Shown here: one piece after another, positions 9,893-21,290 of the stretch
Layout: each line of letters starts with the position of its first letter
Numbering within the stretch: the first letter of the stretch is position 1
Source: Acestrorhynchus altus
Taxonomy: Eukaryota > Chordata > Actinopteri > Characiformes > Acestrorhynchidae
Direction: 5' to 3'
Length of the DNA: 64,000 nt
Assembly (NCBI GenBank): GCA_034509495.1
Contig: CM067509.1
Span: 10,322,135-10,386,134 of the forward strand
Program-made: the position numbers and the translations under genes
Notes under the pieces: model-generated
What the model saw: the letters and a program-made list of their open reading frames with translations, nothing else
Databases searched by the model: none
Told to the model about the DNA's origin: nothing

Positions 9893-12599
9893 ATATTGTA
9901 AAAGCAGTATCATCTCTGTAATGGAACAGACTCAAAAACAGTCCAACAGTCCAGTACAGCAAGATACAACTGAGAAATGAAATGAGCCAGGGTTTGCTGG
10001 AATCTCATGAGGAATGGCCCCACAGAGTGCCTCTCCAGTTCTCACTTCATTACAGATTCAAATGAGCTTTCTGAGGAGTAAGAGTAAACAGACTGTGAAC
10101 AGCCAACATAGACACTGATACTTTTGCGAGCTATGCAAATATTTTTTTTTTACCCTGATTAATCCTAATTAAACACAGGCCTCTCAAAAGATTTAGACAA
10201 AGTGGTCTAATAGACAAAGTGGACATGTTTTTCCAGCAAGTTTTGGACAGACAGGCAGACATACAAAAAGGCATGCATACATACAGACAGACAGAGTTAA
10301 AATGTGTGAATTAGTGCTAGTGCTGTACCAGTGCTTCAAAAAATCACAATATGAAATTCTGAAGATTGATTAAAAAAAAAACCTGAATGTTACTAAACTA
10401 ATGAAGGCATTGTTTAAGGAATGTTCCTGGTGATATCTGGTTACCATGTTAATCCACAATAATCCATATTGCAGACATATGTGAGTCTGCCTGGTTTGTG
10501 TGTGTGGAGCACATGTTCAGGTAATGTGTATACATCAAACCTAGACACACTAGCTGCAGTAAAGCTTTCTGAAATCCTTTTAGCTGGATTAAACCTCACA
10601 TCTAGCCCCTCCAAACCAAATTACAGTTTAAACTGTGCCAAAACAGGAAGAGCTGGAATTAACCTTTAACTACAGCTCATCGTTAGCTGGCGCCAGCAGC
10701 TGTGATCCTGTGCACACTGTGCGTACACATGATTTTGTTCATTTTTAAAATAATGTAGTGACATCAGCAGATCCTTTGTGGGGTTTTAATAATGTGCTTA
10801 AGAATGAGATTATTGTCTGTGTCCACTGTCCACACACAACATGATGATGCAAATACATTTGTAGACTGATGACTGAGGTTAATGGTACAAGCTATAGATC
10901 ATTACATCTTTCAGTCTTCTTCAGTGGGTGAGGATGAACGTCTTTTTTAATCCAGACTTTTAATGGTTATTTTGAGAATCATAATATGATCTGGTCAGAC
11001 ATTTTTTGCATTTTTATTTTTCAGCATATTTTGATCAGTTTTCACCAGCTGTCCTTTACACTGAACGGAGGTGTTATGAAGAATGGACCAGAAAGAATTT
11101 ACCGTTTTTAAGACAAATGGTGTCAATTTTTTCTTACTGTTGGACAGTTATTTGAACTGAAGAGAAGATGCTGAAATTCACTCTCAGTCCTTCATATATG
11201 CAACAGAAGCTAGTGCACGCTGAATGCACCACCTCCCAAAGTCACTACTGACCACTCAACCTTCCAAGTACAACAACTTAGCAGTTCCTGTAGATACCCA
11301 TTCATTATTCATAGATGTTCCAGCATAGTCTCCTCCAGTATAAACATGCAGATGGAAAACACAATAATACTGATGTTGATCTGGCTGACTCTGGGACTCT
11401 CTTGCTTAAGAGTACTCCTTCAGGGACCTATTTATTAAGCACAAACATTTCACATAACTTTACCATCTCCTAATTGCACACTGTGGTTTTCTTTCTTAGT
11501 TACTAACTTGACATGAGGTTACTAGGTATTGAAAATTAAACTTTTACTCTATGACTTCACACAAACCAGACTAATTGCTCTATGAAAGTTTTCCAGAATG
11601 CTAACCCTAATTGGTTTACTTTGTGAGCTGCCAGACAAAAAACAATTAGGAAGGGCAATATGAAGCTGTCAAACTGTGAAATTTAAACTGTAAGTTTAAT
11701 ACTGTGGAAGAACAATATTCTGGTTATAACCACATTTGTTTCATTGCCTTTTTATTATTACTGTCAAAATTAGCACGTTAACACATACAATTAATTTGAA
11801 TTTTTTTTTTAATGAATATGTTTGTGAAAACTGTGCTCCATGATTCAGCATTTGATGTAGACTATGGCACTGCAATGCACTGGGCTTGAGTTTAAATCCC
11901 AGTAGAGCTTAATTACTTTGGCCCCCACCCCCACTGAACACACTCAGTTGCACAGGGGTAGGAATGGGAGGGAGATCCACTTGCATTCAGTGCATTGCTG
12001 AGAAAGCACCACCACTTCACACAGCTACACTAAATACACTGTTGGCAGGACAGAAATGTTGAATTGTGCACTCAGGAGTCAACTGGTTTAATTTATCTTT
12101 ATCACATTTTAATAATTTTAAGTCATTGGACTTTACACCTGTAGTTACTTCTAACATGTATTTGCATTAATTAAACAAAATGTTTTGTGACAACTAGTTT
12201 AACATTAATATTTTGGGGTTGTAACACTTCAATGCCCCTGAATATTATTCCCATGGTTACATGCATTAATTTTATAGTGCATGGAGGAGATTGACGGCAT
12301 GTTTAACGTCTACACTGAGCATGAAGCTATAGTCAGTAAGGTGAAGATGTAAAGAGGATAGGCTCATACACATACGAACATAACACGTGACCCATCAGCA
12401 CTTTGGCAAAAATAATGAGTATGTGCTCACCACAACTTACAGAAAAATAAAAGCTTCCTTCTCAGTGAATATGCAAGAAGCTTCTACTTCAGGATCATAG
12501 TGCCCCCAAATGGCAGAGCTTAGGAAAACATCCCATTTGCTTCAATGTCAACATTTCGTTTAAATTGTCATTATGCAGATGCTCTTATAGTAGGACATC
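9891..12599. other. Non-coding, no recognised gene
   Basis: About 2.7 kb without a supported gene. At 11885-11905 'gagtttaaatcccag' resembles a tRNA-type B box and could be a worn SINE head, but no body is recognisable. Around 10250-10290 there is a short run of 'cata' and 'caga' units. Confidence 0.5.
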
Positions 12600-12800
12600 G
12601 TCCTACACTCATCAATAAAGGTGCTTCAAATGTTTTTTCAAGCATTGAAAGAAAAGAAAAGAAAAGAAAAGAAAAGGTATCACACTTTAAAAGCATAGTG
12701 CTTGCACTCTTAAAAATAAAGTTTTTTTTTCACCCATTCCATAAAAGAACCACTTTTGATTCCATAATGAACCTATTAGGGATATGTGAGGTTGAGGTCT
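12600..12800 (+). mobile_element. MITE copy 1 ('actcttaaaaataaag' family)
   Basis: Contains 'aataaaggtgcttcaaatg' at 12614, a (GAAAA)n tract at 12648-12676, and then 'gcactcttaaaaataaag' followed by 'ccataaaagaaccacttttg'. The same blocks occur at 14682 and 17395. The bases before the second start (from 12687, 'tttaaaagcatagtgcttg') also match copy 3. This is a non-autonomous DNA element common in fish; the copy is rearranged. Confidence 0.6.
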
Positions 12801-13176
12801 GCATATGTAGTTTTCAAGAGACAATCAAGCAGTATGTGAAGAAGGCATGTTCATTTACTTACAATTGTCAACATTACTGATTGAAATGTACAATACCTAA
12901 TGTATAGAAGGTAAAAACCACATCTCTGTGTGGGGCACTGAGGGGGCAGCAATTGTATAAGGGTGTCTGTGGCATTCCTGTCCCTCTCTTGATGGCAGTC
13001 CTGAGTAGGACTTCCTAGACAGTCCATTTATACGCTTAAACATTTGCTAGCTGTATCTGCATTGCCATCAGAGAACAGACATAGATAAAAAAAAAACTGC
13101 ATTGCCAAGAAATATTCAGAGATCAGAGATGGCCCAGTAACAGTCTGACGAGTCTTCCTACCATGATGGCAGGTGT

Positions 13177-13805
13177 TTATGATGATGAGTTCCTTAGGGG
13201 GAAGCAGGTTCCTCTACTAAAGCAGTTGATTTCTGTCAGTTGCTTTCTGTCATTTGATATGCTGGGGTGTAGCACTATAATTTGGAGGTAGTGTTGGACA
13301 GACCCCTTCCAAGCATATTTAAAGAAAAAGAGAGAGAGAGAGTATAAGAGAGCTTGTGGAGAGAACACCCTTGAGTGGTTGTAGACCAGGTTTCTGCTAC
13401 TCTGAAGAAGTGCATTAGCACATGAAGAAAGAACAGTGAGTATGGACCTGAAGTAGAAATTACCTCTTGCGTGGGAATGTTGGGTTGCCTCTGTGGTCAG
13501 CAAATATGATGTTGTCAGAGCCACAAATTGGTGAGGCTTAGGGTCAAGATGGATGTTAGAGCTCAAAGTTGATTTAACATGGCCCAGCAAATACCAAAGG
13601 CTACAGCAGGAAGGCATTAATATGGTCACACAAGGGCCAAAAAAACACCAGACAAAAGCACAAGGAAACATGAGGGTTATTTATACAACAGACAGGACTG
13701 GGAACACATGGGAAGGAGGTGTAGCTGAACTACACACAGGTGGGAAGAATGATTAAAAGGATGGGAAGTAGGACATAAGGCAGAGACATGAAAGATCGCA
13801 GAAGC
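13177..13805 (-). mobile_element. Possible LTR-like block
   Basis: Read on the minus strand, the block has a TATA-like 'gtataaataa' near 13685 followed by T-rich sequence ('gcttttgtctggtg', 'ctgctgtagcctttgg'), the composition expected of an LTR promoter and leader. The 164-residue minus-strand open frame at 13177-13671 lies within it and has no protein motif. No gag or pol is adjacent, so it may be a solo LTR. The call rests on composition and the TATA box only. Confidence 0.3.
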
Positions 13806-14049
13806 ACATTTTAGGCTATTTTCAGACTGCCAGCCTAAAACCGATCTTTGGCGTATCCAGACTGCATCCAGATTGATATTGATAGTTCAGACAGCAAAAA
13901 AAATATGATTTTTGCTAATGTCATCCAAACCAGTGTGGATAAACAAATGTGTGTAAACAAATTAAGTAAGGAAGCCATGGTTTTTCCTACAGTCAATGGA
14001 AGACGAGTGAGGAAGTGTAACTGTCAATCGGATTTTCGTTTTTCACAAA

Positions 14050-14420
14050 ATGACAGAAAAACTTGAACAACGCTGCTGCATTCAATTTTGTGTAAAGTCG
14101 AAATGATCAGCAAATGGCTGAACCTGTGGGCTGTGAGCAGTTGGCAGCTCCATCACAATAATGCACCACCCCATTCCTTTGATAGTTTCCTTTCCAAATA
14201 CCCACCTGTGCTTCTTCAGGTTCCCTACTTTCCCAACATGGCTCTGTGTGACTTCAGGCATTTCGTTAAGCCAAAAAAGCCCATGAAAGTGACATGCAGA
14301 ATGTGTCCTCTCAAAAGAGGCATTCTAGTGCTGCTTCTGACTGTGGCAGAAACATTGGGAGATGTGTGGAGATTAGTGCAGGATTGTTCTGAATTTGTTT
14401 TGTTTTTTTAACAATAAAGG
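14050..14420 (+). pseudogene. Mariner transposase deletion derivative
   Basis: A start codon at 14050 gives MTEKLEQRCCIQFCVK, matching the extreme N-terminus of mariner transposases (K.EQR..I.FC.KLGK). The frame stops, and in the next frame the sequence jumps to SWQLHHNNAPPHS, then PYFPNMALCDFRHFVKPKK, the second and third catalytic blocks of a mariner DD34D enzyme (normally HHDNAPAH and YSPD.APCDF). About 700 bp encoding the HTH domains and first Asp is missing. The second catalytic Asp reads as Asn, while the third (CDF) remains. A full mariner transposase is about 345 residues. This is an internally deleted dead copy inside a fold-back repeat cluster. Confidence 0.8.
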
Positions 14421-14681
14421 TTGGATATTTTTTTAACACACCTCCTATGTTCAGACTGCAGTAGAATTGACCTTGTTTCTCTAACCAGATCTCCTGAGAC
14501 TGATTTTTTTTGTTGTTGTTGTTTTTTTGGTTTACAAGTGATCAGATCAGATTTGTGTGTTTGAAAATCACAAATCTATCTGCATGGGTTGCTGTGTTAG
14601 CAACATAGGTATCACTAACTACACACCCTTAAATTCAAGATTCAAGAAAAATGCTAATGGCTATGTAGTATGCTTGGATAT

Positions 14682-14893
14682 GCACTCTTAAAAATAAAGG
14701 TGCTTCAAATCATTCTTTTAGCGAGGCCATAGTTGAACCACTTTTGGTTCCATGAAGAAACTGGTTTTAGAATCTTTCAAAGGTCAGAAGAACCATCACA
14801 TAATGTAAAGCTTCTTTATCATTTTAAAATCTTTTGTTTTTTATGGCATCAATTCAAATAACCTATTGAAGCACTTTTATTTTTTAAAGTGCA
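14682..14893 (+). mobile_element. MITE copy 2, near-complete with TIRs
   Basis: The left end 'gcactcttaaaaataaaggt' at 14682 mirrors the right end 'cacttttattttttaaagtg', which finishes at about 14892, giving imperfect terminal inverted repeats of about 24 bp around 160 bp of AT-rich interior with 'gttgaaccacttttggttcc'. There is no coding capacity. It is the most complete of the three copies in the window. Confidence 0.7.
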
Positions 14894-15352
14894 CATCTAA
14901 GTTTGCTCTGTAGCCTTTAGCACTCTTCTTGAATCCCTGCATATCCATCATTCTGGATTTGACTTGGTTCTTGTTTGTCAGACTGTGAGTGACAAAAAAA
15001 AGACACTTTGAAAGGCCAGAGCATCCAAACTGAGTCACACCTGTACAAATCTAATTCTTATTGCATTTTAAACCACCTTCATATGTGGCATGGCTCTGAC
15101 TTGTTTGGGGTTTTGTTTCCTTCCAGGCTAAAAAAAATCTATGTGTGTACAATCTACAGTAGATATGCCAGTATCTATTGGCATCTATCTATTTGGGCTG
15201 GCAGTCTGAACATAGCCTAGGAAGGGATCTGAATTACATAGATTTTTACAGATTTTACATAGATTTCCATCTGGGCCCTCAACAATCACGTCAAATCCAG
15301 ACTGACAGAAAAGCAGGGATCCAAGAAGAGTGCCAAGGGCTATGTAGCCAGA

Positions 15353-17378
15353 ATGGCACATTGTTACAGCAGAGACCCATGCAGATTTGTGATCAGACAT
15401 GCACATCCGTTCTGTTTGTGACATTCCTGCTCAAGCACAACTGATTCAATTGCAAGGTATGGTAGGTCTCTTAGAGCCAGGAAACTGCAAACTGTACAGG
15501 AATGCCTAACCCTGCTGTAGAAGGTGCAGACCTAACAGTTACATGCACACAGCCTGCTGTTAATTAATGTGAAATTGATGTGAAAATACAGCAGGACATT
15601 ATCAATAGCAAACAGCAAGATAGTGGATAGCCATGTTAGAGCACCACCCTCTTTAATTAAGGAAGAGCTTTTTAAGTCACTAATTACTCCATGTGTCGAA
15701 GGACTAATGTAAATACGAAAGTATCCCAAGCAGATAGTGCTCCAGGCTCCAGTGCTCCAGGCTCCAGGCTAGAAACTGCTGTATTTTGGGATATGAATTG
15801 TCATGGGCCTAATGCATTAGTTTGTATACAGTATCTTTGTATGACTATTACACTTGTATCCATAATTGAGCTTACTTACTGGTTAGGTGAGAAATCAGCA
15901 GAAGCATTTGGGGCTGATTCTGCATGCTTTCTGAGCAAAATCTGAAATTGATTCTGTCAATAGTTTCGCAAACAGGGCTAAACAGTAGCTTGTTGCTTCC
16001 GGTCTTACCTCTAATCCAAGAGTTTGTATTCAGGTGGATGAACTTATCACACCTTTCTGTTTGCAGCTTAAATCTTTTTAGCACTACCCGTCAAAATAGC
16101 TCACATCAGATTATTCAGGTCCACCTAATTTTCATTCAACAGCCCGTAACATTGCTGCAACAAATGAATCAAATTAATAGGTGGGCAAATCAGAATTAAA
16201 AATTTTCATTTATTTGACATTCCCATCAAGATTCTCTGTCTTGTCATGTTCTTAGCAACCGAGATCTGCATTTTGTGGGCAGTTACATGCTGTATTATAG
16301 GCTTCATACCTCAGAATCTGAGTAACCTACAGACATGAAACACATATCATAACAAACTATAAAACATACCCCATCTGACCTCATCACCTCACTGAGTAAT
16401 AAATAGTCAGTAAGTAGTCCAGTTTAGAAAATAGATCAATTTCACTCGTTAATTAAATCCCAATTTAAATGCAGAAACCTTCCACCTTCCATATTACTGC
16501 TCTGTCCATGTGTACATTCTGATTGTGACTGAACAGTGAGGGGTGGATGGAACATTACTGACTCAGAAATTGGGTTATAGAAGAAAATGAGAAGAAGAAA
16601 CTCTTTGTTTCTTTCTTTCCACAAACAGTGTTCAAATATAATAATGAGAAGTCCTGAGAAGGAATAATACTGATACATACATAAACAATAAAGGGTGTTC
16701 AGGTTATTGTTTTTATTTGATTTGGACCAATGACAAGTATCAGTCTAATCATTACCAAATAATTCATCAAGATTATGGCATTTTCAGTTCAAAAACTGGA
16801 TTATAACTTTTATTATAAGCAAAAAAATCTTACATTTAATATTTAGATTCTCTTTAATTTTTACATCTCAAATGAAGACGATTTTGACTAGCTTAAGGTC
16901 TAAATTTGGTCTAAAGGTTAAGGCCTGAAATCAGTATTTTATTTATATATTTCTATTTATTTTTTTGTTGTGTTTTTTGGGGGGAGGGGGGTGGCTTCCA
17001 TTTTAGACAACATCACTTATTCCTCATTTCCCTTTGTATGCATAATACAAATGGCCTTGTTTGCTTTGACTAGAAGTATGAATCAGAAATGCTCAGAGCT
17101 CCTCCTGATGTTCCACTGTGCCAGAATTCAGTGTTATGCTGGGTCATGATGACATGATGGGAAGGGGGAGAATCTAATCCTGGTCCTGGTGCTAATGAAT
17201 TATGGTATACTCTAGCAACTGAAAGAACATGGCAGCATGTTTAATTAACCCCATGTGTTTGAATATGCAGTGCCACTACAGACACTGTTTACTTCTTGTT
17301 CCAAATATAGTCATGCTGTCATTGTGGATGAACTTTATTTTTTTTTTGCTAAGGCTTTGGGTCCATAGCTATCATGCT
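15353..17378. other. Non-coding, no recognised gene
   Basis: No supported gene. A small duplication, 'agtgctccaggctcc', lies at 15737-15770. A G-rich run lies at 16979-16992. The segment 17190-17300 contains homeobox-type motifs ('ctaatgaattatgg', 'tttaattaac') and no repeats, so it could be a conserved regulatory element, but this is speculative. Confidence 0.45.
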
Positions 17379-17480
17379 TTAAAAGCATAGTGCTTGCACT
17401 CTTAAAAATAAAGGTACTTCAAATGTTTTTTCAGCCATTCCATAAAAGAACCACTTTTGATTCCATAAAGAAACATGTTT
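17379..17480 (+). mobile_element. MITE copy 3, fragment
   Basis: Begins 'gctttaaaagcatagtgctt', then 'gcactcttaaaaataaaggt' and 'ccataaaagaaccacttttg'. Nearly the same 90 bp occurs in copy 1 (12686-12770), including the bases before the MITE end, so copies 1 and 3 share more than the MITE itself. The right half is missing. Confidence 0.65.
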
Positions 17481-18252
17481 GTAAGATATACAGCCCAATA
17501 TGATACAGACTATTGCCTATTATAGTGGTGAGAGAGCGTACAGAGTGGTGAGAGAGTGTGGGTGGGAGGGTAAGCAGAATGGTCAGAGAATGCAGTCAGT
17601 AGCATCATACATCATCCCAGCTTCCAGAGGTCCAGTTAAAGTTCAGTTTAAAGTATGTATTAACAGTAATTTTCTCATAATCCTTATTAATTCTTGACAT
17701 GCATTTATTTGTGAGGGAGGGGTCAAAACAGACTTGGATACATTTGGATAGTCATACTCGGTCTTCTGGGAAAACGAACAGTTAAGTGGTGGATCTTCAG
17801 AGGGAACTCAGCTGTCCTATATTATAGCTAATGAATTTTTTGTTGTCCTATACTTAGATGTGTATCAGTGTGCTTCCTTGAAGACATACTGGAGGAAAAG
17901 AGTTTTTAGCTGAGAGTAGGAAGGCTGCAGATGGGATTAGATCAAGAATCATGTTTTTATATTAGGTTTTTATATTAAGGAGAGTTTTCAGGGTAGAGGA
18001 AGAGCCTTATGATTAATTGAGATGCTCAAAATGCTACTGATGGCACAGAAATGAGCATAGTCATCAGGCTAAATATTGCTGCAATTCTGTGGTATTCCAT
18101 TGAAGTGAATGACTTACAAAATTGAACTATGATAAATAAATAATTGCTGAGACATTGCGTCTCCTTAGTGCAGTCTCTGCACCTGCTCAGCAGTTTAATA
18201 ATACATATTTCCTGTACCCCTGCCCACTCCCACCACACCCCACCCCACCCCA
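17481..18252. other. Non-coding, no recognised feature
   Basis: Short direct repeats 'agagtggtgagaga' near 17540. Otherwise there is no recognised feature. Confidence 0.5.
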
Positions 18253-18312
18253 CCTCTCTCTCTTTCTCTCTTTCTGTCTCTCTCTCTCTCTTGCTCTCTC
18301 ACTCTCTTTCTC
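18228..18312. repeat. CCACCC and (CT)n low-complexity tract
   Basis: A run of 'ccccacccc'-type units from 18228 to 18252 passes into about 30 CT units with small interruptions. Confidence 0.9.
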
Positions 18313-18790
18313 TCAATTTGTTTCAAAATTGCTTTATTGTCATGACAAATTTTGATATTTGAATAACCAAAGCTGTGTCCAAGGACATATAAAATTTAAC
18401 ACTATAAAATAAAAAAATAAAAAATATATAATATGAACAATAATAATATACATAATAACTATAATATATTGTAGATTATAATCCATGTAATGAATCTACT
18501 CACAGGTATGAGGAGTGAACATACTGTGCTGCCAGAGTACAGCACTCCACTTTCTCCAAGGAAGTAGGGTAGTTTTTTAAGCTTAAGAAGGTTTTGGAAT
18601 ACAGGGTAACTGATGGTTATTTCAATGAATTTGGTTCTGATTTTATGGTACTTTGCACACTCAGTAAGGAAGTGCAGCTCTGCCTCAGGCATGTTTAGTG
18701 TGAACTGCTGTGCACAGTCTCTGTTCTTTGGGCCGCCAAAGATTTTTTTGGGTCTGCCCATCTCTATGGTCAGGCTGTGAGCACTTTGCC
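18313..18790 (-). pseudogene. LINE ORF2 C-terminal end, L1/Tx1-like
   Basis: The minus-strand frame 18459-18761 contains EAELHFLTECAKYHKIRTKF, then LLKLKKLPYFLGE. This matches the C-terminal region after reverse transcriptase in fish non-LTR retrotransposons ('E.HFL..C..Y..IR..F', then 'FLG'). The sequence 'ttgctttattgtcatgacaa' at 18330 is a typical 3' end, with an A/T-rich tail on the minus strand. Only about 100 residues of an ORF2 of around 1000 remain, which fits 5' truncation by target-primed reverse transcription. The clade is tentative. Confidence 0.65.
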
Positions 18791-19076
18791 AAGGTGGATC
18801 TCAGTTTATGGTCAGTCAGGATGGACAGACTCTCTCTGGAAATTTCCTGGCAATCAGCATTTTTTCATTGCTTTCTTTTCTTCCAGACTGGATGCCAGAA
18901 ATGTATGATTTTATTCTTTGCTTGAAGTGGGAAAAATTACCAGTGACTAATTCCCTTATTCACATGTTTGATGATGAAACATTGTTACTCAGCAACAATG
19001 TTACTTTTTTGCAGAACATTTGTTGAGAGAGAACAGGTGAGAACAGTGGATTCACTGTGGTTCCATATGAATAAAT
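18791..19076. other. Non-coding spacer
   Basis: Possibly further 5' LINE sequence (for example 'ggtggatctcagtttatggt'), but no motif is readable. A small palindrome around 'cattgttactcagcaacaatg' lies at 18980-19000. Confidence 0.4.
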
Positions 19077-19188
<112 letters not shown>

Positions 19189-19429
19189 TGGAGTGGATAA
19201 GCCTTTGCTGACATCTTGTGGCAACTAACATTTCTGCAATATAAACATTAATGGAGTAACATTATTGGAGATCAGCTATTTAACTGCTCTCTTGGAATCT
19301 CTTATCTACACCAAAGTTAATTTTGTGCTATAATTTCTAAATTCTTCTGAAGCCACTGTGTTTAGCTTCTAAAGGCTTTTGTTAGTGGGCTGGGTTTATG
19401 TCAGTTGTGGTTGCATAAATGTACTGTGA

Positions 19430-20605
19430 GGCTAGTAGCATAACAAAAAGAATGGTGGCAAAGGCAAAGGCTCAGGCCTATTATGTGTTGTATGAGAGGC
19501 TGGACAGTAAAGAAGGAGTAATGGACTTGTATCGTTTGGCTGAACAGAGAGATAGAACTGGAAAGGATGTACAGCAAGTTAGGCTGACAAAGGATAGGGA
19601 AACTAGTGAGTACTAGTGAGTGATCAGGGAGTGTTGAGTAGATGGAAGGAGCACTTTGAAGAACTAATGAATGAGAAAAATGAGAGAGAGAGGAGGACAA
19701 TGGGGGAGAGATAGTGGATCAGGAAGTGCAGAGAATTAGTAAGGTGGAAGTGAGGGCAGCTTTAAAAAGGATGAAGAATGGAAAGGCAGTTGGTCCAGAT
19801 GACATAGCTGTGGAGGTATTTAGATGTTTAAGAGAGAACGCAGTGGACTTTTTGTGGGTGATGTGCAGAGCTGCAGTAACTACAGAGGTATAAAGTTGAT
19901 GTGCCACACCATGAAGGTATGGGAAAGAGTTGTTGAAGCAAGGCTAAGGCAAGAGGCTCAGATCACTGAGCAGCAGTTTGGTTTCATGCCCAGAAAGAGT
20001 GCCACAGGTGCAATTTTTGCATTGAGAGTGTTGGTAAAGAAGTACAGAGAAGGTCAGAAGGAGGTACATTGTGTCTTTGTGGATCTAGAGAAGGCATATG
20101 ATAGGGTGCCTAGAGAGGAACTGTAGTACTGTATGAGGAAGTCAGGTGTGGCTGAAATGTATGTAAGGGTGGTGCAGGACATGTATGAGGAGTGAGACAG
20201 TGGTCAGGTGTACAGTTGGAGTGAAAATGGTGTCAAGGTGAAGGTAGGGTTACATCAAGGATCAGCCCCTTCTTGTTTGCAATGGTGATGGACAGGTTGA
20301 CAGATGAGGTCAGGGAGGAGGCTCCATGGACCACAATGTTTTCAGATGACATTGTAATCTGTGGTGAGAGTAGAGAGCAGGTGGAAGAGAACCTGGAGAG
20401 GTGGAGGTTTGCACTGGAGAATAGAGGAATGAAGGTCAGTAGAGACAAGACGGAATACGTGTGAATGAAAGGGAGGCAGGTGGAAAGGTGAAGATGCAAG
20501 AAGTAGAGGCCGTAAAGGTGCAGGACTTCAAGGGCAAGATGGAGGCAGATGATCCACAGTGGCGACCCCTAAAGGATGCAGCCGAAAGAAGACAAAGATG
20601 ATTTA
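19430..20605 (+). pseudogene. Non-LTR retrotransposon ORF2, RTE-like, internally deleted
   Basis: Remnant of a LINE reverse transcriptase. In order: ERLDSKEGVMDLYRLAEQRD and KDVQQVR (about 19490-19580), KRMKNGKAVGPDDIAVEVF (RT entry block, 19768-19822), SCSNYRGIKLM (19869), FVDLEKAYDRVPREEL (RT domain A with the first Asp, 20075-20122), VGLHQGSAPS (20247), and FSDDIVICGESREQVEENLE (the x-DD catalytic box, Tyr/Phe-Ala-Asp-Asp type with Ser for Ala, from 20340). The tail 'ggaggcagatgatccacagt' and 'gcagccgaaagaagacaaag' is the family's 3' end. Two internal deletions are evident, one before SCSNYRG near 19845 and a larger one near 20525, joining the RT to the last residues. Stops also occur at 20124 and 20192. 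Confidence 0.85.
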
Positions 20606-20639
20606 TTATTTTAACATTGTGCAGGGGACATGCAGTCCA

Positions 20640-21058
20640 TTGAATGGAGAGCAGGAGGTGGCCGTAAATGCAAGTAATGATTTATTAACAAAATGAACAA
20701 AAATACAGTAACAAAACAGGAACTAAAACAAGGAAACAAACCAGAAAAAACAGACAATGGAAGACCAAACTATTCAAACCAACATACTCAGACAAAGGGA
20801 CCTAACATTACAGTGAAGAAAACAAGAAAAAACAAGAAGGGAGTGGAGAGAAAAAAACATAAGCACAATAACAGACAAAGTGATGCTAGAACAAAGAGCT
20901 ACTTATACACAGACAGAGACTAGAGACACCTGGAGGAGATAACAAGAGGGCAGGGCTAGAAAAGAGGCACAGGTGTGATCACTAATAACAGGGTACAGGA
21001 AAAAAAGACTGAAAAAACATAACAGAACCATGTATGTCTTCCCCTAATATCACCCACA
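20640..21058 (-). mobile_element. LTR-like block
   Basis: Read on the minus strand it has a TATA-like 'gtgtataagtagctc' near 20905, long T-rich leader sequence, and a poly(A) signal 'aataaat' near 20690 followed by 'cattacttgcatttacgg'. That order (TATA, leader, poly(A) signal) is that of an LTR. It sits just below the Tc1 element at 21061, where the 3' LTR of minus-strand gypsy copy 2 would be expected. It does not obviously match the LTR-like end at 25455-25620, so it may belong to a different family or be a solo LTR. Confidence 0.5.
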
Positions 21059-21062
21059 AATA

Positions 21063-21273
21063 CACTCATATGAAAAAGTTTGGGCACCCCTATTAATCTT
21101 AAGCATTTTTATTTATAAATATTTGGGGGTTTGCAACAGCTATTTCAGTTTGATATATCTAATAACTGATGGACACAGTAATATTTCAGGATTGAAATGA
21201 GGTTTATTGTACTAACAGAAAATGTGCAATATGCATTAAACCAAGATTTGACAGGTGCAAAAGTATGGGCACC
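21063..21273 (+). repeat. Tc1 #2 terminal inverted repeat, left
   Basis: 211 bp, pairs with 22384-22594 in opposite orientation at roughly 98 percent identity by eye. It carries transposase-binding-like motifs at its outer and inner ends. Confidence 0.92.
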
Positions 21274-21290
21274 TCAACAGAAAAGTGACA

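Larger units (their letters stand above)
13808..15352. mobile_element. Cluster of fold-back/MITE elements
   Basis: A shared terminal motif, 'ttcagactgccagcc' or 'ctatgttcagactgc', occurs at 13817, 14446 and, reversed, at 15197-15215. Long inverted arms lie at 14905-14973 and 15284-15350; both carry 'cactcttcttg.atccctgc' and 'ctggatttgac' in opposite orientation. A third arm copy lies at 14630-14680. A mariner relic (14050-14420) and a complete small MITE (14682-14893) sit inside. This is consistent with repeated insertion of hAT-like non-autonomous elements; the superfamily is uncertain. Confidence 0.55.

Noticed and set aside
11860..12060. SINE with a B-box-like 'gagtttaaatcccag'
   Set aside because: Only one box resembles a tRNA, and no SINE body or tail follows.
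13177..13671. 164-residue open frame, minus strand, the second longest in the window
   Set aside because: No family motif, no splice or start context, and it lies in a T-rich LTR-like block that favours hydrophobic chance translation.
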